From the NCBI RefSeq assembly GCF_030161615.1, contig NZ_BSUN01000001.1, positions 1,488,001-1,552,000 of the forward strand: DNA of 64,000 nucleotides. The letters run 5' to 3'. Source of the DNA: Demequina litorisediminis (GTDB lineage: Bacteria > Actinomycetota > Actinomycetes > Actinomycetales > Demequinaceae). Below, in pieces: positions 29,418 to 42,413 of this stretch. The notes below the pieces were generated by a model, which made no database searches, was not told the DNA's origin, and saw only the letters and a program-made list of their open reading frames with translations. A program made the translations under genes and the position numbers. The first letter of the stretch is position 1, and each line of letters begins with the position of its first letter.

Positions 29418-30653
29418 CTACAGCGGGAACTGAATCCAGAACCCCTCGAGCGCCTCCGCGGGTCCGCGCAGCACGAACACCGCGGTGCCGTTGCGCCACA
29501 CGTACTTGGTGGGGTCGCCCTCGATGGTGACGCGCTGACCCACCTTCTTGTCTCCCACCGTCACCGGCTGTGGGTCCGTGCCGTCCTTGGCGAGCCTTCT
29601 TGTACTGAGCCTTGGCATCGGCCACGTCATAGTGCTGGATGGCACGCAGGCGAGGGTGGTGGTGCCGTCCGAGTACGTGAGGTCGTCCACCTCCGCCGCG
29701 CGGGTGGTGAGCGTGGTCTTCTCCGGATCGAGCGTGGCGGCCTTGGTCATCGAGTACGGGCCCACCGTGGGCGGCATGGCGGCCAGGAACGCGGACGGGT
29801 CCTTGAGGGTGACGGGCTCGAGCGTCGGCTCCGCCTGCACCTCCACCACCTCGGGCGCGGCGACGGCGACGTTCTCGGGCTTGTCCAGCGCGCGGACAAC
29901 CCCGTACGCGATGCCTCCGAGCACCAGGAGGCCCACGATGGTGAGGAACACGGCGCCGCGGTACCAGGGGTGCCGGCGGCCGACGACTCGTCGCGTGACG
30001 CGGGCGGCTCGTCGCCGCCACCGTCCGACTCGGTGTCGGGGGCCTCGGGAGCAGGGGTGGAGGCCTCGAGCGGGGCGTCAGTATCCGTGGCCGATGCCTC
30101 GGTTGCCGTCGCGTCCTCGGCGCCGTCGGCGTCGGGCTTGGGGTCCGCACCTTCGCCCGCGGCGGTGCCGGGGGCGGCCGCGGCGGATCCTGCGGCGACG
30201 GCCGGAACGTAGTCGGGAATGGATGCGGCCCACTGGGCGGTGTCCTGTGGCGCGTCGGCGCGCGGGTCGCCCGCGATCCAGGCCGGCCGCACGCTGGTGT
30301 CCTCCTCGGGAAGGAACGACTGCGGCGACGGCGCCGTCACCACGGGGGTGGCGCCGGAAGCCGCGAGCGACGCCTGGCGCACGGCGGATGCACCCAGGCT
30401 CGTGTACCGGGTCGTCCAGGGCGGCGGGCGCGGTGTCATCGGCGGTGAGGACCGGAGCCGCGGTGGGCAGAATCTCCTCGCTGTCGGGCTGAGCGACGGG
30501 CGCAATGATGTCACCGTCCTCACCCGCGAGTGCATGCGGCACCGTGGGAAGCGACCCGGTGGTCGGGAAGGCAGGCTTGGAGGGAGCAACGGGCTCGCGC
30601 GTCAGCGCTGAGGTGGCCGCCTGGTCATCACCGGTCAATCTGTCCTGTGCCAT
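29418..30653 (-). CDS. Acidic single-span membrane protein of unknown function
   Basis: About 412 residues once healed. A ~250-residue N-terminal part is rich in Ala, Pro, Asp and Glu with no fold I recognise (GEGADPKPDADGAEDATATE). One membrane segment follows (FLTIVGLLVLGGIAYGVV), then an exported domain of ~150 residues (ALDKPENVAVAAPEVVEVQ ... GDPTKYVWRNGTAVFVLRGP). Breaks: AGCT at 30396 and 29593; lost bases near 29972 and 29650. Start ATG 30653; a GTG six bases upstream is possible. Divergent from radA with 81 bases between. It resembles regulated surface proteins with a disordered cytosolic tail. Confidence 0.6.
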
Positions 30654-30734
30654 GGCCACAGACTACGGCCGCCAATCTGAGCGCGGCGGGTCAGACGGAC
30701 GAGGCGTGTCGGACCCAGCGGCTAGCGTGGCCCC

Positions 30735-32106
30735 ATGCCCGCGACCCGCACCAGCCGCCCCGCCTATCGCTGCACCGAGTGCGGCTGGACCGCCGCGAAG
30801 TGGGTGGGCCGGTGCGGCGAGTGCCAGTCATGGGGAACCGTTGAGGAGGCGGGTGCCGCGCCAGCGGGTCCCGCCACCAAGGCGACGGCCGCCACCCAGG
30901 CCGCCACCCCCATCTCGGAGGTCTCCGCCACGGCGTCGGCCCGCCGTGGCACTGGTGTGCCGGAGTTCGACCGCGTGCTCGGCGGCGGAGTGGTCCCCGG
31001 AGCGGTGATCCTCCTGGCGGGCGAGCCGGGGGTGGGAAAGTCGACCCTCCTGCTCGACGTGGCGGCCCGCGCCGCGCGCGAGGGCCAGCGCGTGCTCTAC
31101 GTCACCGGTGAGGAGTCCGCGGGACAGGTGCGGCTGCGCGCCGAGCGCATCGACGCGCTCGAGCCGGGGCTGCTCCTCGCCGCGGAGACCGATCTGGGAG
31201 CGGTCCTCGCGCAGATCGAGGACACGCAGCCGCAACTCCTGATGGTCGATTCCATTCAGACCATCGCATCGGCCTCGGTCGACGGTGCTCCCGGCGGCGT
31301 GAGCCAGGTCCGCGAGGTGTCCTCCGCGCTGATCCAGGCCGCCAAGACCAAGGGCTTCCCCATGGTCATCGTGGGGCACGTCACCAAGGACGGGTCCATC
31401 GCCGGTCCCCGCATCGTCGAACATCTGGTGGACGTTGTGTGTCAGTTCGAGGGCGAGCAACACTCCCAGGCTCCGCCTGCTGCGCGCCATCAAGAACCGA
31501 TTCGGGTCGGTGGACGAGGTGGGGTGCTTCCAACTTCACGACACCGGCATCGAGGGCGTCGCCGACCCCTCGGGCCTGTTCCTCTCGCGCGAGGGGACGC
31601 CCGTGCCGGGAACCTGCGCGACCATCACCATCGACGGCAAGCGACCGCTCCCCGCGGAGATCCAGGCCCTCGTGGCTCCCAGTGCGCTGTCCAATCCACG
31701 CCGTGCCACCAGCGGCATCGATTCCGCGCGCGTCTCGATGATCCTCGCGGTGCTCCACCGACGCGTGGGCCTCGCCGTCGCGGCCGATGACGTCTACGTG
31801 TCCACCATCGGCGGCGCGCGCGTCACCGAACCGGGCGCCGACGTGGCCCTCGCCCTCGCCCTCGCGTCCGCACGGGCGGACCTGCCGGTGCGTGAGGGCT
31901 TCGCGGCCATCGGCGAGGTAGCGCTCTCCGGAGCGGTGCGGCCCGTCAACGCGATGGCACATCGGGTGGCGGAGGCCGCGCGGCTGGGCTTCACCGATGT
32001 GGTGGTCCCGGAGGCGGGCGGAGCGGTCAAGGACCCCGCCGGAATCCGGGTCCATCGCGTGGCGACCCTGAGAGACGCCGTGCGGGTCGCGCTGCCGCGC
32101 GACTGA
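30735..32106 (+). CDS. radA: DNA repair protein RadA (Sms)
   Basis: About 457 residues. Zinc finger CTECGWTAAKWVGRCGEC at the start, Walker [16 protein letters not shown], Walker B region LLMVDSIQT, the RadA-specific RLLRAIKNRFGSVDEVG and a C-terminal Lon-like domain (NPRRATSGIDSARVSMILAV ... LGFTDVVVPEAGGAV). RadA is a helicase-like ATPase that helps strand invasion and branch migration in recombination. One AGCT break at 31468 lies just before the KNRFG motif. The diadenylate cyclase gene that often follows radA is absent; an unrelated membrane protein gene converges on it. Confidence 0.95.
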
Positions 32107-32118
32107 GTGCGGAGTTCG

Positions 32119-32766
32119 TCAGGAAGACTCGCGGTCACAGATAGCCGCGCCCGCGCCGCGGCTCAGGCGGTGAGCCTGGAACTGCACCTCGTCGGCGGCG
32201 ACTCCGCCGATCGCGACGGCCACCCAGTAGGTTCCCGCGTCCCAATCGCTGATGACCTCGCACGACTTGTCGAAGCGCTCGCCCGACCACGTCAACTGCA
32301 GCGACTTGCGGTCGCCCGGCTGGAGAATCCACTCGGTCTCCCCGAACCCGGGGTCCTCCTCGCACCACGTCGAGGAGTAGTACTGCTCGTTGCCGGAGCG
32401 GATCACGAGCTCGGTTCCCTCGCCTGTCGTCGACAGGGTGCAGGCCGATGAGCCCACGTCCTCGATGCTGACCTCAAAGCCGGGCGTGCTGCCCGCGGCC
32501 ACCGACGTAGGTGTCGCCGCCACGGCGAGCGTCACGTCATCGGCCACACAGGCGCGGCTCGGGTCAGGGGCCGCATCGGTGGTGGCGTCGGGGGAGGTGC
32601 TCGTGCCGGTCTCCGGCGCCTCGGCCTCGTCTCCGGCGCCCAGGAGCGAACTCACGATGAACCACAGCGCCACCACCACGACGGCGATGACGACGAGCGC
32701 CAGGATGCGGCGCACCCAGTAGACCCCCGCCGGCTGGTCGCCGACCGGCTTGCGCAGCCCGTCCAT
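32119..32766 (-). CDS. Single-span membrane-anchored protein, DUF4232-like exported domain
   Basis: 215 residues, frame intact. After a short cytosolic head comes one membrane segment (ILALVVIAVVVVALWFIVSS), a Thr/Ala/Asp-rich linker, then a ~140-residue beta-rich domain (PGFEVSIEDVGSSACTLST, CEEDPGFGETEWILQPGDR) ending AAICDRESS. Four cysteines could form two disulfides. The domain resembles the actinobacterial DUF4232 group, but I would not insist on it. Function unknown. Ends 12 bases from the end of radA; divergent from mutY. Confidence 0.6.
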   Translation of the reverse strand: MDGLRKPVGDQPAGVYWVRRILALVVIAVVVVALWFIVSSLLGAGDEAEAPETGTSTSPDATTDAAPDPSRACVADDVTLAVAATPTSVAAGSTPGFEVSIEDVGSSACTLSTTGEGTELVIRSGNEQYYSSTWCEEDPGFGETEWILQPGDRKSLQLTWSGERFDKSCEVISDWDAGTYWVAVAIGGVAADEVQFQAHRLSRGAGAAICDRESS

Positions 32767-32827
32767 GGGTTCTCCTCACTCCCTCACCGTCACGGTAGAC
32801 CCCACGAGCGCTGGAATGATGGAGGGC

Positions 32828-33718
32828 ATGCCGCCCGCCGCCCCCATCGACCCCCGTGTGGAGCACGTGATCGAGTGGTTTGGCGAGCAGGCGCGTGATC
32901 TTCCCTGGCGACACGCCGACTGCAGCGCCTGGGGGTGCTGGTCTCGGAGGTCATGCTCCAGCAGACGCCCGTGGTGCGCGTCGAACCCGTCTGGCGCGAA
33001 TGGTTGGCGCGATGGCCCACGCCCGCTGACCTTGCCGCCGCCACCCAGGCGGACGCCGTGCGCGCGTGGGGGCGCCTCGGCTACCCCCGCCGCGCCAAGC
33101 GGCTGTGGGAGTGTGCGGCCGCCCTCGTCGAACGGCACGGTGGCGACATCCCTCGCGGTGAGGACGACCTGCTTGCCTTGCCCGGCATCGGCTCCTACAC
33201 GGCGGCCGCCGTGCGAGCCTTCGCCTTCGGCGAGCGCGACGTGGTGCTCGATACGAATGTTCGCCGGGTCATCGGCCGCGCGTGGCAAGCCCAGCCGCTG
33301 CCGCCCGCGCACCTGACCAGGGGTGAGCGTGAGCATGCGGCGACCCTCGTGCCCCGTGACGCCGCCGCGTCGGTGGCATGGAACGCGGGCTCCATGGAGC
33401 TCGGCGCACTCGTGTGCACCGCGCGGGCGCCCCGGTGCGACGCGTGCGTCATCGCGGGTGACTGCGCGTGGCTCGCCGCGGGTTCGCCTGGCCTCGATGC
33501 CGCGCCACGCAGGACCCAGGCATGGCACGGCACCGACCGGCAGGTGCGAGGCCGCATCATGGCGCTGCTGCGCGCGGCCCACGCACCCCTTCATGTCACC
33601 GGTCAGGCCGCGCTCGAGGACATCGAGCCCGGTCAGGCTCGATGCGTGCCTCGCCTCGCTCGTCACCGACGGCCTGGTCACTGTCGCCGACGAGTCACGC
33701 GGCCTGTACTCCCTCTAG
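32828..33718 (+). CDS. mutY: A/G-specific adenine glycosylase
   Basis: About 297 residues. It removes adenine mispaired with 8-oxoguanine. Motifs: PWRHAD near residue 25, SAWGVLVSEVMLQQTPVVRV, helix-hairpin-helix LALPGIGSYTAAAVRAFAFG with the catalytic Asp in VVLDTNVRRVIGRAW, and the iron-sulfur cysteines CTARAPRCDACVIAGDC (spacing 6-2-5). The C-terminal recognition domain is reduced to ~60 residues. Breaks: lost G near 32930, AGCT at 33635; the healed end is VADESRGLYSL. Start ATG 32828 follows GGAGGG. Confidence 0.93.
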
Positions 33719-33755
33719 CCCCCGTAGGAACATCAGCGCTTATTGCTGACGGGCA

Positions 33756-34773
33756 TCATCCCTGACGGTGCGTGCCGTCCACCGCGTGAGGTTCGATGGC
33801 AGCGATCTCGTCGGCGGTGAGGGCAGGGAAATCAAGCGACGCCACGGTGGTGCGCAACTGGGCGGCGGACGACGCCCCCACCAGCGCCGAGGTCACGTGA
33901 TCGCCGCGCAACACCCACTGGACCGCGAGCCTGCGCGAGGCTCTGCCCACGCCCGGCGGCGATGTCGTTGAGCGCCCGCGTCCGCTCGAGGTACGTGTCG
34001 GTGATCTGGTTCTCCGACAGGAACCGGGAGTGCGTCGCACGCGAACCCTCGGGCACGCCGTTGAGGTAGCGGTCCGTCAACATGCCCTGCGCGAGCGGGG
34101 AGAACACGATCGAGCCGACGCCCTCGTCCTCCAGCGTGGGGATGAGGGCCTCCTCCGGCCCGCGCTGGTACATCGAGTACGCGAACTGGTGAATCAGCAG
34201 GGGGTGCCGAGTTCGCGGAGGATGCGCGCGGCTTCGCGCGTGGCCTCGGGACCGTAGTTCGAGATGCCTGCGTACAGCGCCTTGCCCGAGCGAACCGCCT
34301 GATCGAGCGCCATCATCGACTCCTCGATGGGCGTCTCGGGGTCCGGACGGTGGTGGTAGAAGATGTCGACGTAGTCGAGACCCATGCGCGCAAGGGACTG
34401 GTCCAGCGACGAGAGCAGGTACTTGCGCGAGCCGAAGTCGCCGTACGGGCCGGGCCACATGTCGTAGCCGGCCTTGGTGGAGACCAGGATCTCGTCGCGG
34501 TACGGCTTCAGGTCCTGTGCGAAGATGCGGCCAAAGTTCGCCTCCGCCGACCCGGGCGGCGGGCCGTAGTTGTTGGCCAGGTCGTAGTGCGTCACGCCCA
34601 GGTCGAACGCGGTGCGGATGATGTCCCGCATGGTGTCGTCATCGTTGGCGCCACCAAAGTTGTGCCACAGGCCAAGGCTCACGCCGGGGAGCCTTCAGCC
34701 CCGAGCGGCCGGAGCGGCGGTACTGCATGGTGTCGTAGCGGGCATCGTTGGCCACAAAGGGGTCGTGAGTCAT
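33756..34773 (-). CDS. Aldo/keto reductase (YghZ-like)
   Basis: About 339 residues, a TIM-barrel NADPH reductase. The start MQYRRSGRSGLKLPGVSLGL and motifs FDLGVTHYDLANNYGPPPGS (catalytic Asp and Tyr), KYLLSSLDQSLARMGLDYVD, YHHRPDPETPIEESMMALDQ and QWVLRGDHVTSALVGASSA match the L-glyceraldehyde-3-phosphate reductase/YghZ branch, which detoxifies small aldehydes. Breaks: AGCT at 34690 and 33928, plus a lost C near 34199. Convergent with mutY. Confidence 0.88.
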
Positions 34774-34884
34774 GGGTCCAGCGTAGGGCCGATGCGGCGG
34801 CACCCTCTCGGTGCGACGCACCGCCTGTCCTAGGGTGGAGTCACGGGTCGCGTGGGGCGGCCCGCCGTCAGCAGGAGGTTCGGC

Positions 34885-35270
34885 ATGGATGCAGCGCTCT
34901 GGGTCGCCGTGATTGCGCTTGCCGCGGTCTTCATCCCGTCAGGGTTGGTGCACGCCGTGAAGGGCAAGAAGGGTGCCCTGGCCGTGGGCCAGGAGTGGGC
35001 GAACGACTTCGAGGACAAGCACATTCGCCTCATCGGAGCCGCCGAGATCGTCGGCTCGCTCGCCGTTCTCGTGTTCCCCATGGTCGGCTTCATCCCGTGG
35101 GTGGTGCCCGTGGCGGCCCTTGGCCTCATGGTGATCGGCTTCGGCGCCGCCTTTGTGCACATCCGCCGCGGTGACGAGCCTCGCCAATATCACCGTGCCC
35201 GCGCTGCTGGCCGTCATCGCGCTGATCGTCTTCGTGGGTCGCATCGGGGAGTTCAAGGCTGGGCGGCTGA
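34885..35270 (+). CDS. DoxX-family membrane protein
   Basis: About 127 residues, four membrane segments (WVAVIALAAVFIPSGLVHAV, IIGAAEIVGSLAV-type second helix, VVPVAALGLMVIGFGAAFVH, ANITVPALLAVIALIVFVGR). The loop ALAVGQEWANDFEDKHIRL is typical of the DoxX-like group. Function is not settled for this family; some members protect against oxidants or act with thiosulfate enzymes. AGCT breaks at 35177 and 35256; the second, if healed, gives the end GEFKLGG and TGA at 35268-35270. AGGAGG lies six bases before ATG 34885. Confidence 0.8.
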
Positions 35271-35360
35271 GCGCCTGGCCCTCGAATTCATCCAACGTTC
35301 ATCCCGTGCGGTTGCTCTCGGCGGTTGTCTGAGAGCCCGCGTCACTAGCGTGGTCTCACC

Positions 35361-36470
35361 ATGCCAGCGCAGCACTCCGGGCGGCTCGTCGCGCCCGACT
35401 ATCTGAAGTCGTTTCTTCTCGCACTCGTCATCTTTGGCCATACGTACAGCGATGGAGTGACGGACGATGCGGTGAAGTACGCCGTCTACGGCGTCCACAT
35501 GCCCGCGTTCCTTTTCCTGTCCGGCTACCTGCTTCCGGTGGAACGCCTCGCGGGCGAAAGCATCGGCGCCGTGTTCCAGAAGTACTGGCGCCGCATGCTG
35601 TGGCAGTGGGCGGTCGTCACGGTCCTGTACACCGCGTGGGTAACGGGGCCGCGGGGCTCGTCGCCCGCCGAGTCGCTGGTCCTCGACATCACGAATCCGC
35701 GCTTCCACCTCTGGTACGTCCCCGTACTGCTGTGGGCCATCGTGCTGCTGTGGGCGGTGGCGCCCTTCCGCCGCGCGCGCCTTGCCGCGGGAGCGGTGGC
35801 GTTGGCCGCGACGGTGATCTACACGTCGCCGCTTGCGGGGATGTGGGGCATCGTTCCCGCCTTCGACGAGCGTTACCTCACCTGCGTGTTGTACGTCTGG
35901 CTGGGAGTGGCGCTGCGCCAGGGATGGCTGCCTGCGCCGCGCGGGCTCGTCCTGCCTTCGGTGGCCGTGGTCGCCGGTGCGGCCGTGTACCTGTACGGCT
36001 TCCTTGCGGGCAGTTGGTGGACGGCGGGCGGACGCCTGGTGCTGACGGTGGGGCTGTGTCTGGCGCTGCCGGCGGTCCTGCGGTTGATGGAACGCCCCGT
36101 GCGCGGGCTGGTGCCGGTCACGAACATCATCGGCACGTATTCGCTGTGGATCTACCTGCTCCATCCGTTCATCACGAACGGCTGGGTCGGCGCCGGAAGT
36201 CGCGCACATGAGGTGCTCGGCGGGGCGGCCCTGACCGTAGGGGTGCTCGCCGCATCGGTGGTCCTCGGCTGGGGCTGGCAGTCGCTCACTTCGCGCAGCG
36301 CGGCGCGCGCCGCGCTGTCCGGCGGGCCGATGCCCGTTGCGGCAGGAGCGCCGGCCGTCACGTCCCCCGCGGGTCCGGCGGCCGTGCCACCGGCGGCCAC
36401 GGTAGCAGCGCCCACGGCACCGGCGGCCGCGACGTCCCCGGCTCCGGCATCGACCCTCGCGCCCCGATGA
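35361..36470 (+). CDS. Acyltransferase 3 family membrane protein
   Basis: 369 residues, frame intact. About ten membrane segments. The first ones read YLKSFLLALVIFGHTYSDGV (the family's catalytic His region), HMPAFLFLSGYLLPV and NPRFHLWYVPVLLWAIVLLW, all typical of acyltransferase 3 proteins that acetylate or succinylate surface sugars. A ~60-residue Ala/Pro tail (APAVTSPAGPAAVPPAATV) follows the last helix. No sugar-synthesis genes lie next to it, so the target is unknown. It ends before a perfect bidirectional hairpin shared with clpC. Confidence 0.85.
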   Translation: MPAQHSGRLVAPDYLKSFLLALVIFGHTYSDGVTDDAVKYAVYGVHMPAFLFLSGYLLPVERLAGESIGAVFQKYWRRMLWQWAVVTVLYTAWVTGPRGSSPAESLVLDITNPRFHLWYVPVLLWAIVLLWAVAPFRRARLAAGAVALAATVIYTSPLAGMWGIVPAFDERYLTCVLYVWLGVALRQGWLPAPRGLVLPSVAVVAGAAVYLYGFLAGSWWTAGGRLVLTVGLCLALPAVLRLMERPVRGLVPVTNIIGTYSLWIYLLHPFITNGWVGAGSRAHEVLGGAALTVGVLAASVVLGWGWQSLTSRSAARAALSGGPMPVAAGAPAVTSPAGPAAVPPAATVAAPTAPAAATSPAPASTLAPR

Positions 36471-36472
36471 CG

Positions 36473-36512
36473 CACGAGGGCCCGGTCACCGTGCGGTGAC
36501 CGGGCCCTCGTG
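36473..36512. terminator. Bidirectional terminator between the acyltransferase gene and clpC
   Basis: Nineteen-base perfect arms (CACGAGGGCCCGGTCACCG) with a 2-base centre, between two convergent genes. Confidence 0.8.
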
Positions 36513-36528
36513 AAGGACGTGCGGTGGC

Positions 36529-39166
<2,638 letters not shown>

Positions 39167-39350
39167 GGTTTCCTCCTCACTTCGTCCGGCGTGGTGCCGG
39201 GGTCGCCGCAGTCTCCTGTGGCATTGCACCCAGGCTAACGAGCGGGAGGGGGTCGATATTGCCGTGTTCGCTAGGGGCATGAACGGGTGGCCGATGCGGT
39301 GGCGGGCTCGGCATCGGTCCTTCCTGGGGTTGCGCGCCATCGGACTGTTG

Positions 39351-39385
39351 CATATCGTTTTTCGATAACAACGAAAAACGATATG
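39351..39385. promoter_or_regulatory. Operator of the DUF2975-Xre pair
   Basis: CATATCGTTTTTCG and CGAAAAACGATATG form 14-base perfect arms with a 7-base centre; inside the left part TATCG-N5-CGATA is itself a palindrome. It sits eight bases before the DUF2975 start codon. A/T-rich in a GC-rich genome, it very likely holds the promoter and the Xre binding site. Confidence 0.7.
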
Positions 39386-39393
39386 GGGCCATC

Positions 39394-40002
39394 ATGAACG
39401 ACACTCGCCAACTCGACCGATCCGACCGCATCGGCATGTACCTGTCCACGGCCATGCTGGTCCTGGTGGGCGCCACCTTCATCTGGCTGTCGATCCAGCG
39501 CGTCATTGAGGTCGCGCGTGGCGGCGGCATCCCGGTGGACGTCCCGCTCGACTCCGAGCCTGTCACCGTGCCGCTGGGTCCCGGCGGCGCGGCCGTCGAC
39601 GCCGTGGCGACGACCGCCACGGTGGAGGTCACCGACCCCGCCGCCGCGACCTTGTTCGCGCTGTACGCCCAGCCGATCTGGCTGGCCCTCACCGTGTGCG
39701 CTGGCCTTGCCGTGACCGGCGCATTCTTCCTGCGGCTCGCCCGCGGCCGTGCCTTCGAGAAGGGCACCGCGGGCCTGGCCTACGCCGGCGCGTCGATCCT
39801 GCTGGCCGGATGGCTCGGCGGCTCCATCCTCACCAACATGACCACCAACGGGGCCCTGTCCGCCATCAGCGACTACACCTACGAGGCCGTCACGTTCGAA
39901 ACGAACCTCTTCCCCGTGGTGGCGACCCTTGTCATCGGCGGTGTCGCGGCCGCGCTGCAGATCGGAGAGAAGGCGCAGCGCGAGACGGACGGCCTCGTAT
40001 GA
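39394..40002 (+). CDS. DUF2975-like membrane protein
   Basis: 202 residues, frame intact. Four membrane segments: IGMYLSTAMLVLVGATFIWL, QPIWLALTVCAGLAVTGAFF, GLAYAGASILLAGWLGGSIL and LFPVVATLVIGGVAAALQIG, with the family's conserved end GEKAQRETDGLV. Such proteins almost always precede a small Xre-type regulator, as here, and the pair is thought to sense something at the membrane. The stop TGA overlaps the ATG of the regulator. A strong palindromic operator precedes it. Confidence 0.78.
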   Translation: MNDTRQLDRSDRIGMYLSTAMLVLVGATFIWLSIQRVIEVARGGGIPVDVPLDSEPVTVPLGPGGAAVDAVATTATVEVTDPAAATLFALYAQPIWLALTVCAGLAVTGAFFLRLARGRAFEKGTAGLAYAGASILLAGWLGGSILTNMTTNGALSAISDYTYEAVTFETNLFPVVATLVIGGVAAALQIGEKAQRETDGLV

Positions 40003-40237
40003 GCCCCGCCGACACGCACGAGGACTCCGGCATCCACTGCCGCCTCGACGAACTCCTGGCGGCCAGGGGATGACCCTCACCGCGCTTAGCGAGGCGGTGG
40101 GGGTGTCGGTGGTGAACCTCAGCGTGCTGAAGAATGACCGCGCGAAGGCCATCCGCTACTCGACGCTCGCCGCGATCTGCGACGTACTCGACTGCGAGGT
40201 GGGCGACCTCCTCACCCGCCAGCGACTCCCAAGGTAG
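39999..40237 (+). CDS. Small Xre-family regulator (YozG-like)
   Basis: About 79 residues. Helix-turn-helix: CRLDELLAARGMTLTALSEA then VGVSVVNLSVLKNDRAKAIR and STLAAICDVLDCEVGDLL, the compact Xre form found next to DUF2975 genes. A lost G near 40073 (AGGGGATG) splits it: the first part stops early and the second appears to start at MTLTALSEAVG. It overlaps the membrane gene by four bases (ATGA). It probably binds the palindrome upstream of the pair. Confidence 0.78.
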
Positions 40238-40301
40238 TCCGTGACGGACGGGACTCATGAGGCCCCGGCTGGACGTCAGCGCGTCCCACGAGTCCCATGG
40301 G

Positions 40302-40982
40302 TCACGTCATACCTTGGGAATCGTCGCGGGCACGCTCCACGAGCACCGCGATCTCCTCGCGACTCGAGACGTCGAGCTTGGCGCGAATCGACTCCAACTG
40401 CGTCTTGACGGTCGATTCGGACACGTGCAGGGCACGCGCGATGTCGACGGTTCTCGCACCCGTGGCGACAAGATCCGCGACCGCGCGCTCGCGGGGAGAC
40501 AACCCGCCAAGGCGCCGCACCGCCTCGTCCTTCGCGGCGCCACCCCGCGGCATCGTGAGAAGCCGGAACAGCGCGGGCTGGCAGTACGGCGACACGTAGC
40601 CCTCGCCCCGAGCGACGCGCACCACCGCCGTGGCGAGGTCCTCGCCCGCATACTCCTTGGGGACGAAGCCCAATGCCCCGGCCTCCAGCATGGCGACCAC
40701 CACGTCATCGGCGTCCATCGCGGTGAGGGCGATGACGGCAGTGCGGCTCGAACGGGCCCTGAGCGCCTTGGCGGCGTCGATGCCTGACATCACGGGCATC
40801 GATACGTCCATGAGGGTGACGTCGGGGTCCAGGAGCGCCACCTGCTCGAGGGCCGCCTGGCCGGTAGACGCCTCGCCGATCACCTCGATGCCGTCCTCGA
40901 GGCTGAGCACCAGGCGCACCTGTTGCCGCACCAGCGGGTCGTCGTCGACCAGGAGCACGGTCACGGGTGGTGGGGCGGTCAT
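40302..40982 (-). CDS. NarL/LuxR-family response regulator
   Basis: 226 residues, frame intact. Receiver domain TVLLVDDDPLVRQQVRLVLS with phospho-acceptor Asp in VTLMDVSMPVMSGID and Lys in GFVPKEYAGEDLA; then a LuxR-type helix-turn-helix LSPRERAVADLVATGARTVD and VSESTVKTQLESIRAKLDVS. Its ATG overlaps the stop of the kinase gene by three bases, so they are co-translated. No target is evident; the DUF4190 gene is divergent. Confidence 0.92.
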   Translation of the reverse strand: MTAPPPVTVLLVDDDPLVRQQVRLVLSLEDGIEVIGEASTGQAALEQVALLDPDVTLMDVSMPVMSGIDAAKALRARSSRTAVIALTAMDADDVVVAMLEAGALGFVPKEYAGEDLATAVVRVARGEGYVSPYCQPALFRLLTMPRGGAAKDEAVRRLGGLSPRERAVADLVATGARTVDIARALHVSESTVKTQLESIRAKLDVSSREEIAVLVERARDDSQGMT

Positions 40983-42227
40983 GGGGTCACCGTAGTGGCG
41001 GAGGCCGCGGACTCGTCGCCAGCCACCACCCACGGCAACGTGACGTCCACGATGAACTCGCCGCCGTGCGCCCCTGTCCATGCGGTCCCTCCAAGGGCGG
41101 ACGCGCGTTCGCCGATGCCGACGAGGCCCATGCCGCCACCGCCCAGGTCGTGAGCTTTCGCCCTGACCGCTAGGGGTTCGTGACGCGCAGGCGCACGCCG
41201 GAGGACGGCGCGGCCTCGAGATAGAAGGAGACGGGCGCGCCATGCGCGTGCTTCATCGCGTTGGTCAGGCTCTCCTGAGCCATGCGATGAACGGCCGAGT
41301 CCAGTGCGGCGTTGGCTGTCGAGATGCCGTCGAGGACCACGGTGGCGGAGACCGAGGTGCCCGCCGCGCGCGCATCGGCAATCAGGGCGGGCACCGCGCG
41401 CATGGTGCCGCGTGGCGCCTGCTGCGCCGAGGGGCCCTCGCGAAGGTCATGCACCAGGCCGCGCAGGTCGCCCAGCGCCTCACGCGATTGCGCCTGTAAC
41501 GAGCGGGCGAGATCCGCGGCGGAGGGGTCTCCCCGCTCTACGGCCTTGGTGACATTGCCGCCCATCATCGACAACAGCGCCAGCCGATTGGTCAGGCCAT
41601 CGTGGATCTCCCGCGCGAGGTCCTGTCTCTCCGCCTGGCGGGCAAGCTCGTCGCCAAGGGTGGTCGCACGCGTGTGTTCCACCTCCGCCCTGCGGCGTTC
41701 CTCGGCGGTGGTGCGCAGGCTCACGCTCAGGGCGACGGAGCCCGCAGTGATGACCAGGCTCGTGGCGGCGATCGCGACGGTGGCCATGGTGGGAGAGACG
41801 CCGCTGCCGTCATCCAACGTGAACACGTCCGCGCCCCATGGTGTCGTGAGATCGCGCACCACCCACAGCGCGACCACGGCGAAGGTGCCGCATCCGAAGA
41901 GCACCCTGCGCCGCGCATCGGCCCTCACCAGCACGTGAAAGGCGCCCAAGAGAAAGAGTAGGTAATCGACGCCAATGAGGGCGACCACTAGGCCGGCGAT
42001 GAGGGTGACCCAGGGGAATCGGCGACGGAGGAAGACCGTGCCCCAGGCGACGAGGGCTATCAGCCACACGCCTAGCCCGAGGTCCGTCATCCCCGTCGCG
42101 GTCTCGGCCCCCGGCACGTTGGCAAGGCCCAACACCGTCACAAAGAGGCTGAAGACGAACAGCACCACATCCCACACGTAGCGAAGCCACCGCGGTGGGG
42201 CCGCTCGTGGTGTGGGGGAGGCGTCAT
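40979..42227 (-). CDS. NarL-type sensor histidine kinase
   Basis: About 416 residues. Five or six membrane segments in the first 170 residues, then HisKA_3 with the phospho-His in ARQAERQDLAREIHDGLTNR, a helical part, and an ATPase domain with MAQESLTNAMKHAHG and GMGLVGIGERASALGG. Two breaks: a lost C near 41172 that cuts off the glycine box, and a lost C near 42212 that hides the true start (MTPPP...PRWLRYVWDVVLF). Signal unknown. Paired with the NarL-type regulator through a stop/start overlap. Confidence 0.85.
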
Positions 42228-42308
42228 GACGGTCACCCTAGGGCCAGCCGCCCACACCCGTCATCGTCGGCCCGCCGGAGTGTTCTGGCCGATCGGCCAT
42301 CGGTCCTG

Positions 42309-42324
42309 GCGCATCGGCCGATGC
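42309..42324. repeat. Perfect palindrome in the kinase/DUF4190 gap
   Basis: CGCATCGGCCGATGCG, a 16-base perfect palindrome built from two copies of the frequent word GCATCGG/CCGATGC. The rest of this 186-base gap shows no other clear signal. Confidence 0.4.
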
Positions 42325-42413
42325 GTCCGCGGCGCCCGGAGCGGGAGCGTGGTGCCAGCCGCCGAAGCACCGGCGCCCGCGGCAATCGCCGCGACCGAAG
42401 AGACGAGGACACC

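Noticed and set aside
40238-40301. GGGACTC/GAGTCCC hairpin as a terminator
   Set aside because: Arms are only seven bases and far apart; too weak to call.
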